In this document: positions 1 through 9,407 of the stretch, piece by piece | How the letters are laid out: each line of letters opens with the position of its first letter | How positions within the stretch are numbered: position 1 is the stretch's first letter | NCBI RefSeq assembly: GCF_000316115.1 | Contig: NZ_JH993797.1 | Location: 124,001 to 188,000 of the forward strand | Origin: Leptolyngbya sp. PCC 7375 | GTDB taxonomy: Bacteria > Cyanobacteriota > Cyanobacteriia > Phormidesmidales > Phormidesmidaceae | Length of the DNA: 64,000 nucleotides | Direction of reading: 5' to 3' | The notes under the pieces: generated by a model | Told to the model about the DNA's origin: nothing | The model's database searches: none | What the model saw: only the letters and a program-made list of their open reading frames with translations | Made by a program: the position numbers and the translations under genes

Positions 1-609
1 GTTGCAACATCCTTTAGCGTAGGCAATACTGGCAAAATCACCTTGGATATTCAAAACCTGATTTTGGTTTCCGGTGTAGGAAGAGATAGCAGAGGGTTTC
101 CTTTGCCCAGCGGTTTTAATAGCGTTGTTCGCCAAGGGGGACAGGGAGAATCAGGCGGTGTTGATATTAACGTTCGGAATGGGTCTTTGATTATCAATGA
201 TGGTGCGTCCAACAGTGCCACTGTTGTGGGTAACGGCATTGCCGGGGACATCAATGTCCGGGTTAGTGATGCTGTTATTGTGGATGGTGTGAATGAGCTA
301 GGTTTCCCCAGTGTTCTTGGCAGTACTCTACAAGTTGGGGCCAGGGGGCGCGGTGGCAATATCAACATTGTTGCAGGAACAGTAGCTGTTCGTAATGGAG
401 CGGATATTTCGGTAGCGACTGCAGGGTTTGGAAATGCTGGAACGCTGACCATTGAAGCGCAGGATATTGTATTGGATGGATCAGATACCTTTATAAAAGA
501 CTTTCCAGAAGATAATGAACGAGTTGGAGGCATTTTGGCCGATGTGCAGCGTTCCACCCTATTTCCAAATGCACCGGGTATGACCTCGACACGATGTAGA
601 GTGCTATAA
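1..609 (+). pseudogene. FHA-family exoprotein, 5' part, cut by window edge and by a MITE
   Basis: The reading frame is open from base 1, so the gene starts left of the window. The translation is a Gly/Asn/Asp-rich repeat of beta-helix type, with units such as GGNINI and AGTLTI and short NGA/DGA turns, as in the cyanobacterial filamentous-haemagglutinin exoproteins. Members of that family are TpsA-like substrates of two-partner secretion and act at or outside the cell surface. The family sequence stops at base 575. The remaining residues up to the stop at 607-609 are encoded by an inserted 171-bp element. Joining base 575 directly to base 755 gives a continuous frame into the part at 756-1766, so this is one gene split in two. 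The N-terminal secretion domain lies outside the window. The family call is firm; loss of function is inferred. Confidence 0.85.
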
Positions 610-746
610 CGCTTATCCAGCAAGGGTTTCAGGAAGATTTGAGCGAAGAATAAATTTTCTCAGTTTCAGCGTGATGGAGATTGTAAGCTTCTTGTAGGGC
701 TTAGGATTTCTGACTTTTTAATAGACATCTAATTGAGGTCATACCC
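576..746. mobile_element. 171-bp MITE-like element inserted in the FHA gene
   Basis: The ends are inverted repeats: GGGTATGACCTC at 576-587 and its complement at 735-746. Similarity continues inward (GATGT after five unmatched bases at each end). The element is flanked by the 8-bp direct repeat AATGCACC at 568-575 and 747-754. Removing the element plus one copy of the repeat restores the FHA reading frame exactly. It holds no transposase, so it is non-autonomous and must have been moved in trans. I cannot name the parent element. A TIR with an 8-bp target duplication would fit several DDE families. Confidence 0.85.
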
Positions 747-755
747 AATGCACCT

Positions 756-1766
756 CCTGCGGAAGGTCAAGGTGGAGATATCACTCTGATCAGCGATACC
801 TTGACCATCATGGATGGGGCTATTGTTCGAGCCAGTACCGCCGGCATTGGTGATGCTGGTCGGATTACTGTTCAAACCAATGACCTGATGATTCAGGGTG
901 AATCTGCGGGTGGAGCCCCCAGCGGGATCTTTAGCGCTGTCAATGATACCGGTAGAGGAGAAGGTGGCAGTATCAGAGTGACCACTGATGCTCTGCAAAT
1001 TCTAGACGGTGGCACTATTAGCGTTGATAGTCGGGGCGAGGGCGAGGGGGGTGATATTCAACTAACGGCTAATACGGCAATTCTGAAAGATGGCAGCGAA
1101 ATCTCTGCGGCAACTAACGGTAATACAGGAGGAAATATCACTCTACAGATTGAAGATTTTCTGCTCTTACGGAATGGCAGTTTGATTTCTACCAATGCAG
1201 GGATAGAAGACGGAATCGGTGATGGCGGCAACATCTCTATTAATGCCCCAGAAGGCTTTATTATTGCGATCTCTGAAGAAAACAGCGACATCACGGCAAA
1301 TGCATTTCAAGGACGGGGAGGAAATGTCGATATCACGGCGCAAAATATTTTTGGCATCAGACCTCGTCCGAGACGGACACCGTTGAGTGATATTACAGCA
1401 AGCTCCGAATTTGGCATTAGTGGTACGATTGAGATCAACAATCTTAGTGTTGAACCTGAGCAGGGAGTCACCATATTGCCAGCTGGTTTGTTAGATTCTT
1501 CTCAGCTAATTGCCCAGGGTTGCGATCCCACAGCAGTCGCTGCCCGAGGAGAGTTTTACACGTCGGGTCGAGGTGGGGTTAGTCCCTTAGGAACCAATGT
1601 TATGAGTGATGCTGAGGTATTGGATGATTTACGATTACCCAATACCTGGGCTGAGTCTAAACCCATTGCAGAAGCAGAGGGCTGGTTTGTGAGTGATGCG
1701 GGTGATGTTGTTTTAGCAGCCGCATTACCTGAGGCCGCCCATAGCCACTGTGGGTATCAACAGTGA
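756..1766 (+). pseudogene. FHA-family exoprotein, 3' part
   Basis: This is the continuation, after the MITE, of the gene at 1-609. It carries more beta-helix repeats (GGNITLQI, GGNISINAP) and then the conserved C-terminal block of this cyanobacterial family. That block is LPAGLLDSSQLIAQGCD, a GEFYTSGRGG motif, a DDLRLP motif and a final AEGWFVSDAGDVVL strand. The same block, in the same order, closes the next gene at 1776-4598, so the two are tandem paralogues. No start codon with a ribosome binding site is evident just after the element, so separate translation of this fragment is doubtful. An ATG at 810 is in frame. The stop lies 9 bp before the next gene, which suggests an operon. Confidence 0.85.
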
Positions 1767-1775
1767 GGATAGCTT

Positions 1776-4598
1776 ATGTCACCAGACATCAGACTTGTAG
1801 GCTGGTTAACAGGGGGAGTTGTTAGTGTCGGGAGTGCGATCGCGCCAGCACTGACTTGTCAGTTCGCAACGCCTACCCTTGCCCAAATTATTCCCGACAA
1901 TACCCTGCCGATACCCTCCAGTGTTGTTCCAGGTTGCACCCTTTGTACCATTGAGGGTGGCACTCTGCGGGGAAATAATTTGTTTCATAGTTTTACAGAA
2001 TTTTCTGTGCCAACTGGGGGAACAGCTATTTTTAACAATTCTCCCCAGCTTGAGAATATCTTCAGCCGAGTAACTGGCAATGTCAACTCTGAAATTGATG
2101 GTCTAATTCAAACTAACGGCACCACCAATCTATTTCTAATTAACCCCAATGGAATCGCCTTTGGGTCTAATGCCTCGCTTAATATCGACGGTTCCTTTGG
2201 GGCAAGTACCGCTCATCGTTTTGAGTTTGACAGTGGTTTGAATTTCAGCGCTACAAATCCTGAAGCACCACCATTGTTAACTGTTAATGTTACCCCAGGG
2301 CTACAGTTTGGGGCAGTGTTCTCTCCATTACCCCTGATTAATGCTGGCAATTTAGCCGTTGGACAGGATTTAACACTGGTAGCTGAGAATTTAGATCTTC
2401 AGGGTCAATTGTACGCTGGCAATAATTTAACCCTCCAGGCTGAAGACATTCTGCGAGCACGTGACACCATTGAGAATCCATTTGTGGCTACCGCAGGTGG
2501 ACAACTGCTGGTTCAAGGCAATCAAGCCGTAGACATTTTTGCCCTTAATCATCCAGATAGTGGTTTCTTTTCGGGAAACGACACAGTGTTGCGAAGTAAC
2601 AATACTGTAGTAGGAGATGCCCACTATTGGAGCAATGGAAATTTTCGAATCGAGAATTTGGAGAATCGTTTAGGCACGTTGTCGGGCATCGGTAATCGAA
2701 TTATTCGTGCCAATGGCAATGTGAGTTTTGAGAGTTACATAGGTCCCTCACTGCATATTTTGGCAGGGGGCAGTGTCAATATTGGCAGTATTGTAATTAA
2801 TGGTGCAGCCTCCGAGGAGACTATACAAGACAGCATCGCGCTCGGCGAAACCGCTATCTCTATCAATGGCAGTAGTCAACCAACCTTAGATATTCGTGCT
2901 GGAACTACGGCCGTGGGGAGCCCGCCGGGAATCATAGGCAACCTGCAACCTACAGTAGGCACGGCTGGATTGGGGCAAGGCGGTGATTTAAAAATTACGG
3001 CATCCAGGCTTGTTCTCCGTGATGGAGCCGTGATTACGTCGGCTACATTAGGACCGGGTCAAGGGGGTGCCTTAACTGTGGTTGCCGATGAGTGGATTGA
3101 GATAGTCGGTGCTAACTTCGACGAACCCATGAACTCTAGTGGCCTATTTTCTATATCACAAGGTACTGGAAGTGCAGGAGATTTGAGGGTTGATACTCAA
3201 AAATTAATTGTTCGTGATGGCGGTCAGATAGGCAATTATACAGTGGGTCCAGGAGATGCAGGAGATTTAGATATTACCGCCACCGAGTCTGTTATTTTAC
3301 TGCGAACATTGCCTAATATTCCGTTCGCAACTGGCTTAATTACCGAAACAGTCGGGTCTGGTAACGCTGGAAATATCAGAGTTGAAACGCAACGATTGAT
3401 CATGCGGGAGGGAGCTGCGATCTCAAGTGGGGCATTTTTCTTTAATGAGACTGTTGAAACACAGGATCTTTCATTGGGCCAGGCCGGTGATACCACAATT
3501 ATTGCTCCAGAATTAGTCGAATTGAGTGGAGCATCTGGAGAGCGTCCTACCAACATTAACAGCGAGACAGAAGGATTAAGACCTGGTGGAGATTTAAATA
3601 TTGAGACTGGAAAATTAACGGTGCGAGATGGAGCCTTGATCTCAAGCAACACGTTCAGTGCAGGGTTGGCAGGAAAATTAACCATTAATGCTTCAGAAAT
3701 GATTACTTTAGTGGGTCAAGGTTCGAACGATACAGAAACGGGTATTGTGGCTGCGACAGGCCAGAACTCAAACGGTAATGGCGGTAATCTAGCTCTAATC
3801 TCTCCAACTATTCGTGTTGCCAATGGTGCAAGGCTTGCTGTAGATAGCCAGGGCGCTGGAGAGGGGGGTAATATTCAAGTAACAACAAACAGCCTACTGC
3901 TTGAGGATGGCGCTCAGATTTTAGCTGAAACCCAAAGCAATATAGGTGGAGAAGTCACGCTTAACATTGGCACAATTTTACTGTTGCGCACGGGTAGTCG
4001 CATATCTACCAATGCAGGTACGGCTGGAGCAGGGGGAGATGGTGGCAATATTGTAATTGATGTCCATGATGGATTCATTGTTGCAGTCCCCGACGAAAAT
4101 AGTGATATTACGGCCAATGCCTTCGAAGGGAAAGGTGGAAACATTAATATTTCTGCCCAAGCTCTCTTTGGGATTCAACCCCGAGAGACCCTAACCCCGT
4201 TGAGTGATATTACGGCTAGCTCCGAGTTTGGCGTCAGTGGCACAATTCAAGTTAACGACCTTAACCTCGATCCCAATTCGGGACTGGTGGAGTTGCCCGC
4301 CGCTTTGCTAGCCCCTTCTGACCTCATTGTGCAGGGGTGTGATCAAATCACCGTTGGCTCGGCGTCCCAAGGGGAGTTTTTCACCTCGGGGAGAGGGGGT
4401 ATGGTGCCGCTTTCCTCTGACACCTTGAGCAGTGATGATGTCCTGGAGGATTTGCGTCTACCAACCGGCTGGACCGAGGGTGATTCCATCGGTAATTCCA
4501 TTACAGAAGCGCAGGGATGGTTTGAAGATGATTCGGGGGAGGTAATCCTGTCTGCGGTTCCATTGCCTAAGACGAGTCGCGGGGGATGCTGGCGATGA
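1776..4598 (+). CDS. FHA/TPS-domain secreted exoprotein (940 aa)
   Basis: An intact TpsA-like exoprotein expected to be exported by Sec and then through an outer-membrane TpsB pore. A hydrophobic signal region covers residues 1-36, ending near ATPTLAQ. The haemagglutination-activity/TPS domain follows at about 40-170, with the hallmark RGNNLFHSF near residue 65 and NPNGI at 123-127. Residues 180-820 are Gly-rich beta-helix repeats. The C-terminal block (VQGCD, GEFFTSGRGG, EDLRLP, AQGWFEDDSGEV) matches the broken paralogue just upstream. The start is supported by GAGGA 7 bp before ATG. The stop overlaps the start of the CHAT gene. No TpsB transporter gene is in the window. The biological role (adhesion, surface matrix or toxin delivery) cannot be told from sequence. 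Confidence 0.9.
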   Translation: MSPDIRLVGWLTGGVVSVGSAIAPALTCQFATPTLAQIIPDNTLPIPSSVVPGCTLCTIEGGTLRGNNLFHSFTEFSVPTGGTAIFNNSPQLENIFSRVTGNVNSEIDGLIQTNGTTNLFLINPNGIAFGSNASLNIDGSFGASTAHRFEFDSGLNFSATNPEAPPLLTVNVTPGLQFGAVFSPLPLINAGNLAVGQDLTLVAENLDLQGQLYAGNNLTLQAEDILRARDTIENPFVATAGGQLLVQGNQAVDIFALNHPDSGFFSGNDTVLRSNNTVVGDAHYWSNGNFRIENLENRLGTLSGIGNRIIRANGNVSFESYIGPSLHILAGGSVNIGSIVINGAASEETIQDSIALGETAISINGSSQPTLDIRAGTTAVGSPPGIIGNLQPTVGTAGLGQGGDLKITASRLVLRDGAVITSATLGPGQGGALTVVADEWIEIVGANFDEPMNSSGLFSISQGTGSAGDLRVDTQKLIVRDGGQIGNYTVGPGDAGDLDITATESVILLRTLPNIPFATGLITETVGSGNAGNIRVETQRLIMREGAAISSGAFFFNETVETQDLSLGQAGDTTIIAPELVELSGASGERPTNINSETEGLRPGGDLNIETGKLTVRDGALISSNTFSAGLAGKLTINASEMITLVGQGSNDTETGIVAATGQNSNGNGGNLALISPTIRVANGARLAVDSQGAGEGGNIQVTTNSLLLEDGAQILAETQSNIGGEVTLNIGTILLLRTGSRISTNAGTAGAGGDGGNIVIDVHDGFIVAVPDENSDITANAFEGKGGNINISAQALFGIQPRETLTPLSDITASSEFGVSGTIQVNDLNLDPNSGLVELPAALLAPSDLIVQGCDQITVGSASQGEFFTSGRGGMVPLSSDTLSSDDVLEDLRLPTGWTEGDSIGNSITEAQGWFEDDSGEVILSAVPLPKTSRGGCWR

Positions 4599-7372
4599 GA
4601 CGCAAACACATAGGACCAAATCTGAATTCATTAACTCCGGTGCAAACAAAGGGCTCTTGTAGGGGTTGTGCCTTGTGCGGTTCGACTGAGCTCACCGTCG
4701 AAGTCCAGCCCAGCGATACCGGATGCCACCCATCAGAATTTCGCATACGTGGTCCGATGCGATGGCTATTGATAGGGGTGTTGAGCCTGATAATAGTCAT
4801 GGCCAGCCCAATTGCCCTCCAGATTTTGCCTGGGGAGCCAATAATGGGGTCAGAGAGAGTCTTAGCATCCGAGTCGCCTCGAATATTATTGCAAAGGGGA
4901 TTAGAACACTACAAAGCAGAACAATTTCAAACTGCTTTACAACAGTGGCAACAGGCTCGGGCTAGATTTGAGGCCCAAACCGATCCCTGGGGGGAATCGC
5001 TAACGCTCAGCTATCTCTCTCTGGCCTATCAGCAGTTGGGGCAACTGGGGGCAGCCGAGCAGAGTTTGCAAGACAGTTTGCAACGGCTAAAGCCGTTAGA
5101 TATAAAGCGCTATTCACCAGAGCAGACAGCTATTTACGCTAAAGTCTTGAATGCCCAAGGAAAATTGCAATGGTTGCAAGGAGATTTTGAGGTAGCACTG
5201 CAAACTTGGCAAGAGGCTACTCAGGCTTATCTTGCTGTAGGGGATGTGACTGGCGGTGCGATCTCACAAATCAATCAGGCTCGTGTATTGCAATACTTAG
5301 GCCTCAACCACCAGGCCAAAACGCTATTAGAAACCGTTTATCAAGGCATTCAGCAACAGCCCAACAATGATCTAAAAGCGACAGGGCTATACAACTTAAG
5401 TAGTGTGCTGCGACAAATCGGTGACTTAGACACGGCTCTCAGCCTACTGCAAGAGGGAATCTCATTAAACACCCAGCTCAGTCAGACAAGTAATCTCTTT
5501 TTAGAGTTGGGGAATACAGAATGGTTGCTGGCCAATCGCGATGAAACCATTGGTCGTCAGTCAGAAGCGGAGCAACATATTCAATCTGCCCAAGCGGCCT
5601 ATCAACAAGCCATAGACACCAATAACTCTCCATTGGCTCAGTTAAATCTGTTCCGGTTATGGGTTGAGCGTAACCACATAGCCCAGGCAATGCAGAAATT
5701 ACCCCAGGTGCAGCAGGCTATGAAGCAATTACCTGCCAGCCGCTCTGCGATCCATGCCCATATTCACCTGGCTGAGAGCTTGATGAAAGTACAACCCTCT
5801 CTCCTAGAGGGCTCTGGCTCGATTATTAATGACTCAGCGGCTCTACAGCCTGAAAAAATTGCTGAGTTGTTATCTAAAGCCATTAAACAGGCTCGAACCC
5901 TTAAGGATCAACGGGCAGAAGCCTATGCCTTGGGGCAGTTGGGAACGCTGTATGAACACATGCAGCAATGGGCCGATGCTCAGTATTTAACACAGCAGTC
6001 ATTGCTCACCTTAGAAACCGTAGATGCCCCTGAAATTCGCTATCGTTGGGAGTGGCAACTGGGCAGGTTACGACAACAGCAAACCGATCGCCAGGGGGCA
6101 ATTCAGGGCTATAAATCGGCTATCAAAAGCTTGCAGCAGGTTCGTAACAACTTGCTGAGCGTCAATACAAATGTGCAGTTTTCCTTTCGCGATCATGTAG
6201 AACCCGTTTATCGTGAATATATTGAGCTGTTGCTCTCAGACCATAACGAACAAACTCAACCGTTAGAGGAGGCCATTCAGACGGTTGATCAGCTACAGCT
6301 GGCGGAGTTGGAAAACTATCTGGGCTGCACCCTTGATGCTAGAACTGTGGATCAAGTGCAGGATGACCAGACCGCCATTCTGTATCCAATCATTTTGAGC
6401 GATCGCATCGCCATGATTGCCCAGTTACCTGGCAAAACCCTGTACCGGGAGACGCTGATTGCTAAAGAAACAGCGGACACCACCCTGCTAGCTTTGCAGG
6501 CAAACTTAGCAAATCCCAGTAAAACACCTGAAGTATTGACCGATGCCCAGACCGTCTATGACTGGCTGATTCGGCCCTTGGCAATGGACCTGAGCCAGGC
6601 GTCCATCCAAACCCTTGTATTTGTGTTGGATGGGCCCTTACGAAATATTCCCATGGCGGTGCTCTACGATGGCGAACAGTATGTGATTGAAAAGGGATAT
6701 GCGGTTGCGATCGCACCCCGACTCCAGTTATTCACCCCCGAGACTGCCGATCCATCACTGCGGGTTCTCATGGGGGGTGTGGAGCTATCTCAGGAAATTA
6801 AACAAACCCAGTTTCCTGCCATTGCTAAGGTGAGAGAAGAGCTAGACGGTATTTCTCAATATGTAGATAGCAGCAATGTGTTGCTCAATGAATCTTTTAC
6901 CCATCAAAATCTGCGTCAGCAGTTAGAAACAGGTAATTTTTCCGCCATCCATTGGAAAACCCACGGTGTTTTTAGCTCTGATCCGGATGAAACCTATGTC
7001 GTCGCCTACGAAGAACAGATTTCAGCCCAAGACCTAAACAATCTGATTTGGCTAGGCAGTCGAGGCGGTGTCCACCCCCTTGAACTTGTTGTGCTGAGTG
7101 CCTGTGAAACCGCCCAGGGGGATAAACGAGCGGTCCTAGGATTGGCTGGCCTAGCGGCTAGAACAGGCACCCGTAGCGTCCTATCAACCCTATGGATTGC
7201 CCAAGATACACCCAATACACAATTCATGATCCGTTTCTACGAATTATTGACTCAACCAGGAATGTCAATTGCTAATGCCGTACGTCAGGCACAATTGTCC
7301 TTAATTCATGACTACGGATACACAACCCCCTATATTTGGGCCAATTACCTGCTCATTGGTAGTTGGTTGTGA
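4595..7372 (+). CDS. TPR repeat protein with C-terminal CHAT protease domain
   Basis: The ATG at 4595 overlaps the preceding stop (ATGA) and lies behind a GGGGG stretch. An alternative start at 4586 adds three residues. A later ATG at 4757 opens a typical hydrophobic signal or anchor segment (MRWLLIGVLSLIIVMAS), so the true start is uncertain. Residues of about 95-515 are tetratricopeptide-like helical repeats. The C-terminal 260 residues form a CHAT (caspase-like) domain with the catalytic His in THG (H790) and Cys in LSACETA (C837), both intact. CHAT proteases are caspase relatives used in regulated proteolysis. Translational coupling to an FHA exoprotein is a recurrent cyanobacterial arrangement, which suggests a common export, processing or response role. 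The substrate is unknown. Confidence 0.9.
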   Translation: MRRKHIGPNLNSLTPVQTKGSCRGCALCGSTELTVEVQPSDTGCHPSEFRIRGPMRWLLIGVLSLIIVMASPIALQILPGEPIMGSERVLASESPRILLQRGLEHYKAEQFQTALQQWQQARARFEAQTDPWGESLTLSYLSLAYQQLGQLGAAEQSLQDSLQRLKPLDIKRYSPEQTAIYAKVLNAQGKLQWLQGDFEVALQTWQEATQAYLAVGDVTGGAISQINQARVLQYLGLNHQAKTLLETVYQGIQQQPNNDLKATGLYNLSSVLRQIGDLDTALSLLQEGISLNTQLSQTSNLFLELGNTEWLLANRDETIGRQSEAEQHIQSAQAAYQQAIDTNNSPLAQLNLFRLWVERNHIAQAMQKLPQVQQAMKQLPASRSAIHAHIHLAESLMKVQPSLLEGSGSIINDSAALQPEKIAELLSKAIKQARTLKDQRAEAYALGQLGTLYEHMQQWADAQYLTQQSLLTLETVDAPEIRYRWEWQLGRLRQQQTDRQGAIQGYKSAIKSLQQVRNNLLSVNTNVQFSFRDHVEPVYREYIELLLSDHNEQTQPLEEAIQTVDQLQLAELENYLGCTLDARTVDQVQDDQTAILYPIILSDRIAMIAQLPGKTLYRETLIAKETADTTLLALQANLANPSKTPEVLTDAQTVYDWLIRPLAMDLSQASIQTLVFVLDGPLRNIPMAVLYDGEQYVIEKGYAVAIAPRLQLFTPETADPSLRVLMGGVELSQEIKQTQFPAIAKVREELDGISQYVDSSNVLLNESFTHQNLRQQLETGNFSAIHWKTHGVFSSDPDETYVVAYEEQISAQDLNNLIWLGSRGGVHPLELVVLSACETAQGDKRAVLGLAGLAARTGTRSVLSTLWIAQDTPNTQFMIRFYELLTQPGMSIANAVRQAQLSLIHDYGYTTPYIWANYLLIGSWL

Positions 7373-7419
7373 CATTCAATACCTTAGGCTCAATGCCCTC
7401 AAGGTCGTCGACTGTGACG

Positions 7420-7447
7420 ACTATGTGTTAGAAACCTAGCACATAGT
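7420..7447 (+). terminator. Hairpin after the CHAT gene, possible terminator
   Basis: ACTATGTGTTAG at 7420-7431 pairs with CTAGCACATAGT at 7436-7447 (11 of 12 positions, loop AAAC). It lies 47 bp after the CHAT stop and 22 bp before the next start. The run of T that usually follows an intrinsic terminator is weak, so an attenuator or operator role is also possible. Confidence 0.45.
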
Positions 7448-7469
7448 TATCATTATCCAAACCTAACCC

Positions 7470-8093
7470 ATGGCCCCTTCAAAATTTAGTGAACTGTCTC
7501 CAACAACCTATGCTGATGCCCTTCTAGGACGTGAACAGTTTATGGATATGGGGATCAGGGAAATGTGGCCCCATATCCCCCGAATTGCCGGGCCAGCGTA
7601 TACTGTCAGCTGTGCTCCAGGAGATAACCTGATGCTCCATGCAGCCATCTATCGAGCAGAACCAGGTTCCGTAATTGTCGTAAAAGCCGGAGACATAGAC
7701 TATGCTATGGCCGGTGGTAATGTTTGTGCCATAGCTCAAAAAAGAGGTATCGCTGGCTTTGTTATAGATGGTGTGATTCGTGATGTGGCAGAGATCCGTG
7801 AGCTACGGTTTCCGGTGTTTGCTCGCGGGGCAATGCCGATTCCAGGTAAAAAACAAGGGTCAGGCTCCTTACAAAGCACAATCATTTGCGGTGGTGTACA
7901 GGTCGATACAGGAGATATTATTGTTGCTGATGAAGAAGGGATTGCAGTTATCCCAGCTGAACAACAAGAGACTATCTGGGATATGGCTAAGCGACGGGCA
8001 GAGAAAGATGCAACCCAATCTTTAGAGGAATGGGAGAGAAACCACCACGCTAAGGTTGAAAGAATCCTGCAAGAGATCGGATTTAAGGGGTGA
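7470..8093 (+). CDS. RraA-like / HMG-CHA aldolase-family protein (207 aa)
   Basis: The protein has the RraA/demethylmenaquinone-methyltransferase-like fold, a family that includes class II pyruvate aldolases (4-hydroxy-4-methyl-2-oxoglutarate aldolase, oxaloacetate decarboxylase) and the RNase E inhibitor RraA. The conserved features are present: GDN at 51-53, a GGN loop at 82-84, and the DGxxRD metal/phosphate motif at 100-105, where aldolases carry the catalytic Arg and Asp. Length is normal for the family. The next genes on the opposite strand form an amino-acid catabolic set, which makes an aldolase acting on a hydroxy-2-oxoacid more likely than RNase regulation, but this is inference. 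It ends convergently with the threonine dehydratase gene. Confidence 0.85.
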   Translation: MAPSKFSELSPTTYADALLGREQFMDMGIREMWPHIPRIAGPAYTVSCAPGDNLMLHAAIYRAEPGSVIVVKAGDIDYAMAGGNVCAIAQKRGIAGFVIDGVIRDVAEIRELRFPVFARGAMPIPGKKQGSGSLQSTIICGGVQVDTGDIIVADEEGIAVIPAEQQETIWDMAKRRAEKDATQSLEEWERNHHAKVERILQEIGFKG

Positions 8094-8123
8094 TTGTATG
8101 CGACCAAAGAGCGCAACTCGACC

Positions 8124-8150
8124 GTCCTAAAGCAGGATAGATTTTAGGAC
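8124..8150. terminator. Hairpin between convergent genes
   Basis: GTCCTAAA at 8124-8131 pairs perfectly with TTTAGGAC at 8143-8150. It sits between the plus-strand RraA-like stop and the minus-strand dehydratase stop (and overlaps the last codons of the latter). The A/T-rich arms give short U runs on both strands, consistent with a bidirectional terminator. Confidence 0.5.
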
Positions 8151-9379
8151 TGACAAGTCGCAAGATCAACATCCAAGGGAATGCTATGGGCATCATGTCC
8201 GGTTGATTTTAGTCGATTGAGAATCTGCTCAAGATGTTGATGCCCTCGGATCAGTAGGGAAAATTCTAAAATTGCAGATTGTACCGGTAGACCGGTAAAC
8301 ATCCGATGGTGCTCTACCCCAACAATATTAGCCTGGGTGTCAGCAATGATTTGAGATACAGCTGCCAATGCACCAGGCGTATCGCGAATATTCACCTGTA
8401 GCCGCACTAGACGCTGATCTCTTACTAGACTACGTTGCAAAATTGAAGCAAGAATCAGCAGATCAATATTGCCTCCACTGAGAACAATACCCACTGTCTT
8501 CCCAGAGAATCGTTCAGGCCCCTTTAGCAGAGCCGCTAACCCCACCGCACCAGCCCCTTCAACCACGGTTTTCTCAACTTCTAAAAGCAGTCGAACCGCC
8601 TGTTCAATTTCTGTTTCTTCCACCAGGACAATATCATCCACCAAATTTTGAATGATGGGTAATGTTAAACTACCTGGAGTCTTAACGGCAATCCCCTCAG
8701 CAATCGTGCTACAGCCAAAACAAGGCTGTTTGCCAGCAATTGCCTGATACATGGATGGATAGCGAGTAGTTTGCACACCAATGATGTGGATACTGGGACG
8801 CATCTGTTTAGCCGCAATGGCAATGCCAGAAATTAAGCCACCGCCGCCAATGGGGACAATGATGCTGTCGAGGTCAGGACAATCCTTTAACATCTCTATG
8901 GCAACAGTTCCCTGTCCGGCAATAATAAATGAATCATCGTAGGGATGAATTAAGGTCAGCTGACGTTCCTGAGCCAGTTGTTGGGCCAGGGTTTTAGCTG
9001 CATCCAGGGTGTCGCCATACAGATGGATCTCTGCACCAAAGCTTTGGGTGCGTTCAACTTTGACGCTAGGAGTGCATTGAGGCATGACAATTACAGCTGG
9101 AATCCCTAACCGTTGGGCATGGTAAGCAACTGCCTGGGCATGGTTGCCTGCTGACATGGCTACGACACCTTGCTGCTGCTGTGTGGTCGAAAGCGACAGC
9201 AGTTTATAGAGAGAACCACGATCTTTGAAAGAACCGGTAAATTGAAGATTTTCAAATTTTAATGCAACCCTTGTATTTGTCAGTTGTGAGAGTTTGGTGG
9301 AGTAAATACAGGGAGTCTGGACAATGCCTGAGTGGATTTGCTGGGCTGCCTGGCGAATTTGATCGAGGGTAATGGTCAT
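8144..9379 (-). CDS. Threonine ammonia-lyase (dehydratase) with ACT domain
   Basis: A fold type II PLP enzyme predicted to convert L-threonine (or serine) to 2-oxobutyrate (or pyruvate) and ammonia. The PLP lysine is K52 in SFKDRGS, the Asn-loop is SAGNHAQ near 76-82, and the phosphate-binding GGGG is at 178-181. A C-terminal ACT-type domain occupies about 325-405, as in TdcB-like enzymes with one regulatory domain; biosynthetic IlvA has a longer tail. The ATG at 9379 is preceded by AGGA at a good distance. The gene lies head to tail with a PLP aminotransferase-like gene and is co-oriented with the dioxygenase, aldehyde dehydrogenase and decarboxylase genes, so 2-oxobutyrate could pass directly to the decarboxylase. 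Some homologues act on 3-hydroxyaspartate, which sequence alone does not exclude. Confidence 0.88.
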   Translation of the reverse strand: MTITLDQIRQAAQQIHSGIVQTPCIYSTKLSQLTNTRVALKFENLQFTGSFKDRGSLYKLLSLSTTQQQQGVVAMSAGNHAQAVAYHAQRLGIPAVIVMPQCTPSVKVERTQSFGAEIHLYGDTLDAAKTLAQQLAQERQLTLIHPYDDSFIIAGQGTVAIEMLKDCPDLDSIIVPIGGGGLISGIAIAAKQMRPSIHIIGVQTTRYPSMYQAIAGKQPCFGCSTIAEGIAVKTPGSLTLPIIQNLVDDIVLVEETEIEQAVRLLLEVEKTVVEGAGAVGLAALLKGPERFSGKTVGIVLSGGNIDLLILASILQRSLVRDQRLVRLQVNIRDTPGALAAVSQIIADTQANIVGVEHHRMFTGLPVQSAILEFSLLIRGHQHLEQILNRLKSTGHDAHSIPLDVDLATCQS

Positions 9380-9407
9380 AAGCAATCCTACAATAGCTAC
9401 GGCGAGA

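Noticed and set aside
51..623. 190-codon antisense frame over the FHA repeats
   Set aside because: Mirror of the repetitive exoprotein frame, which has clear family features; it also runs through the MITE end.
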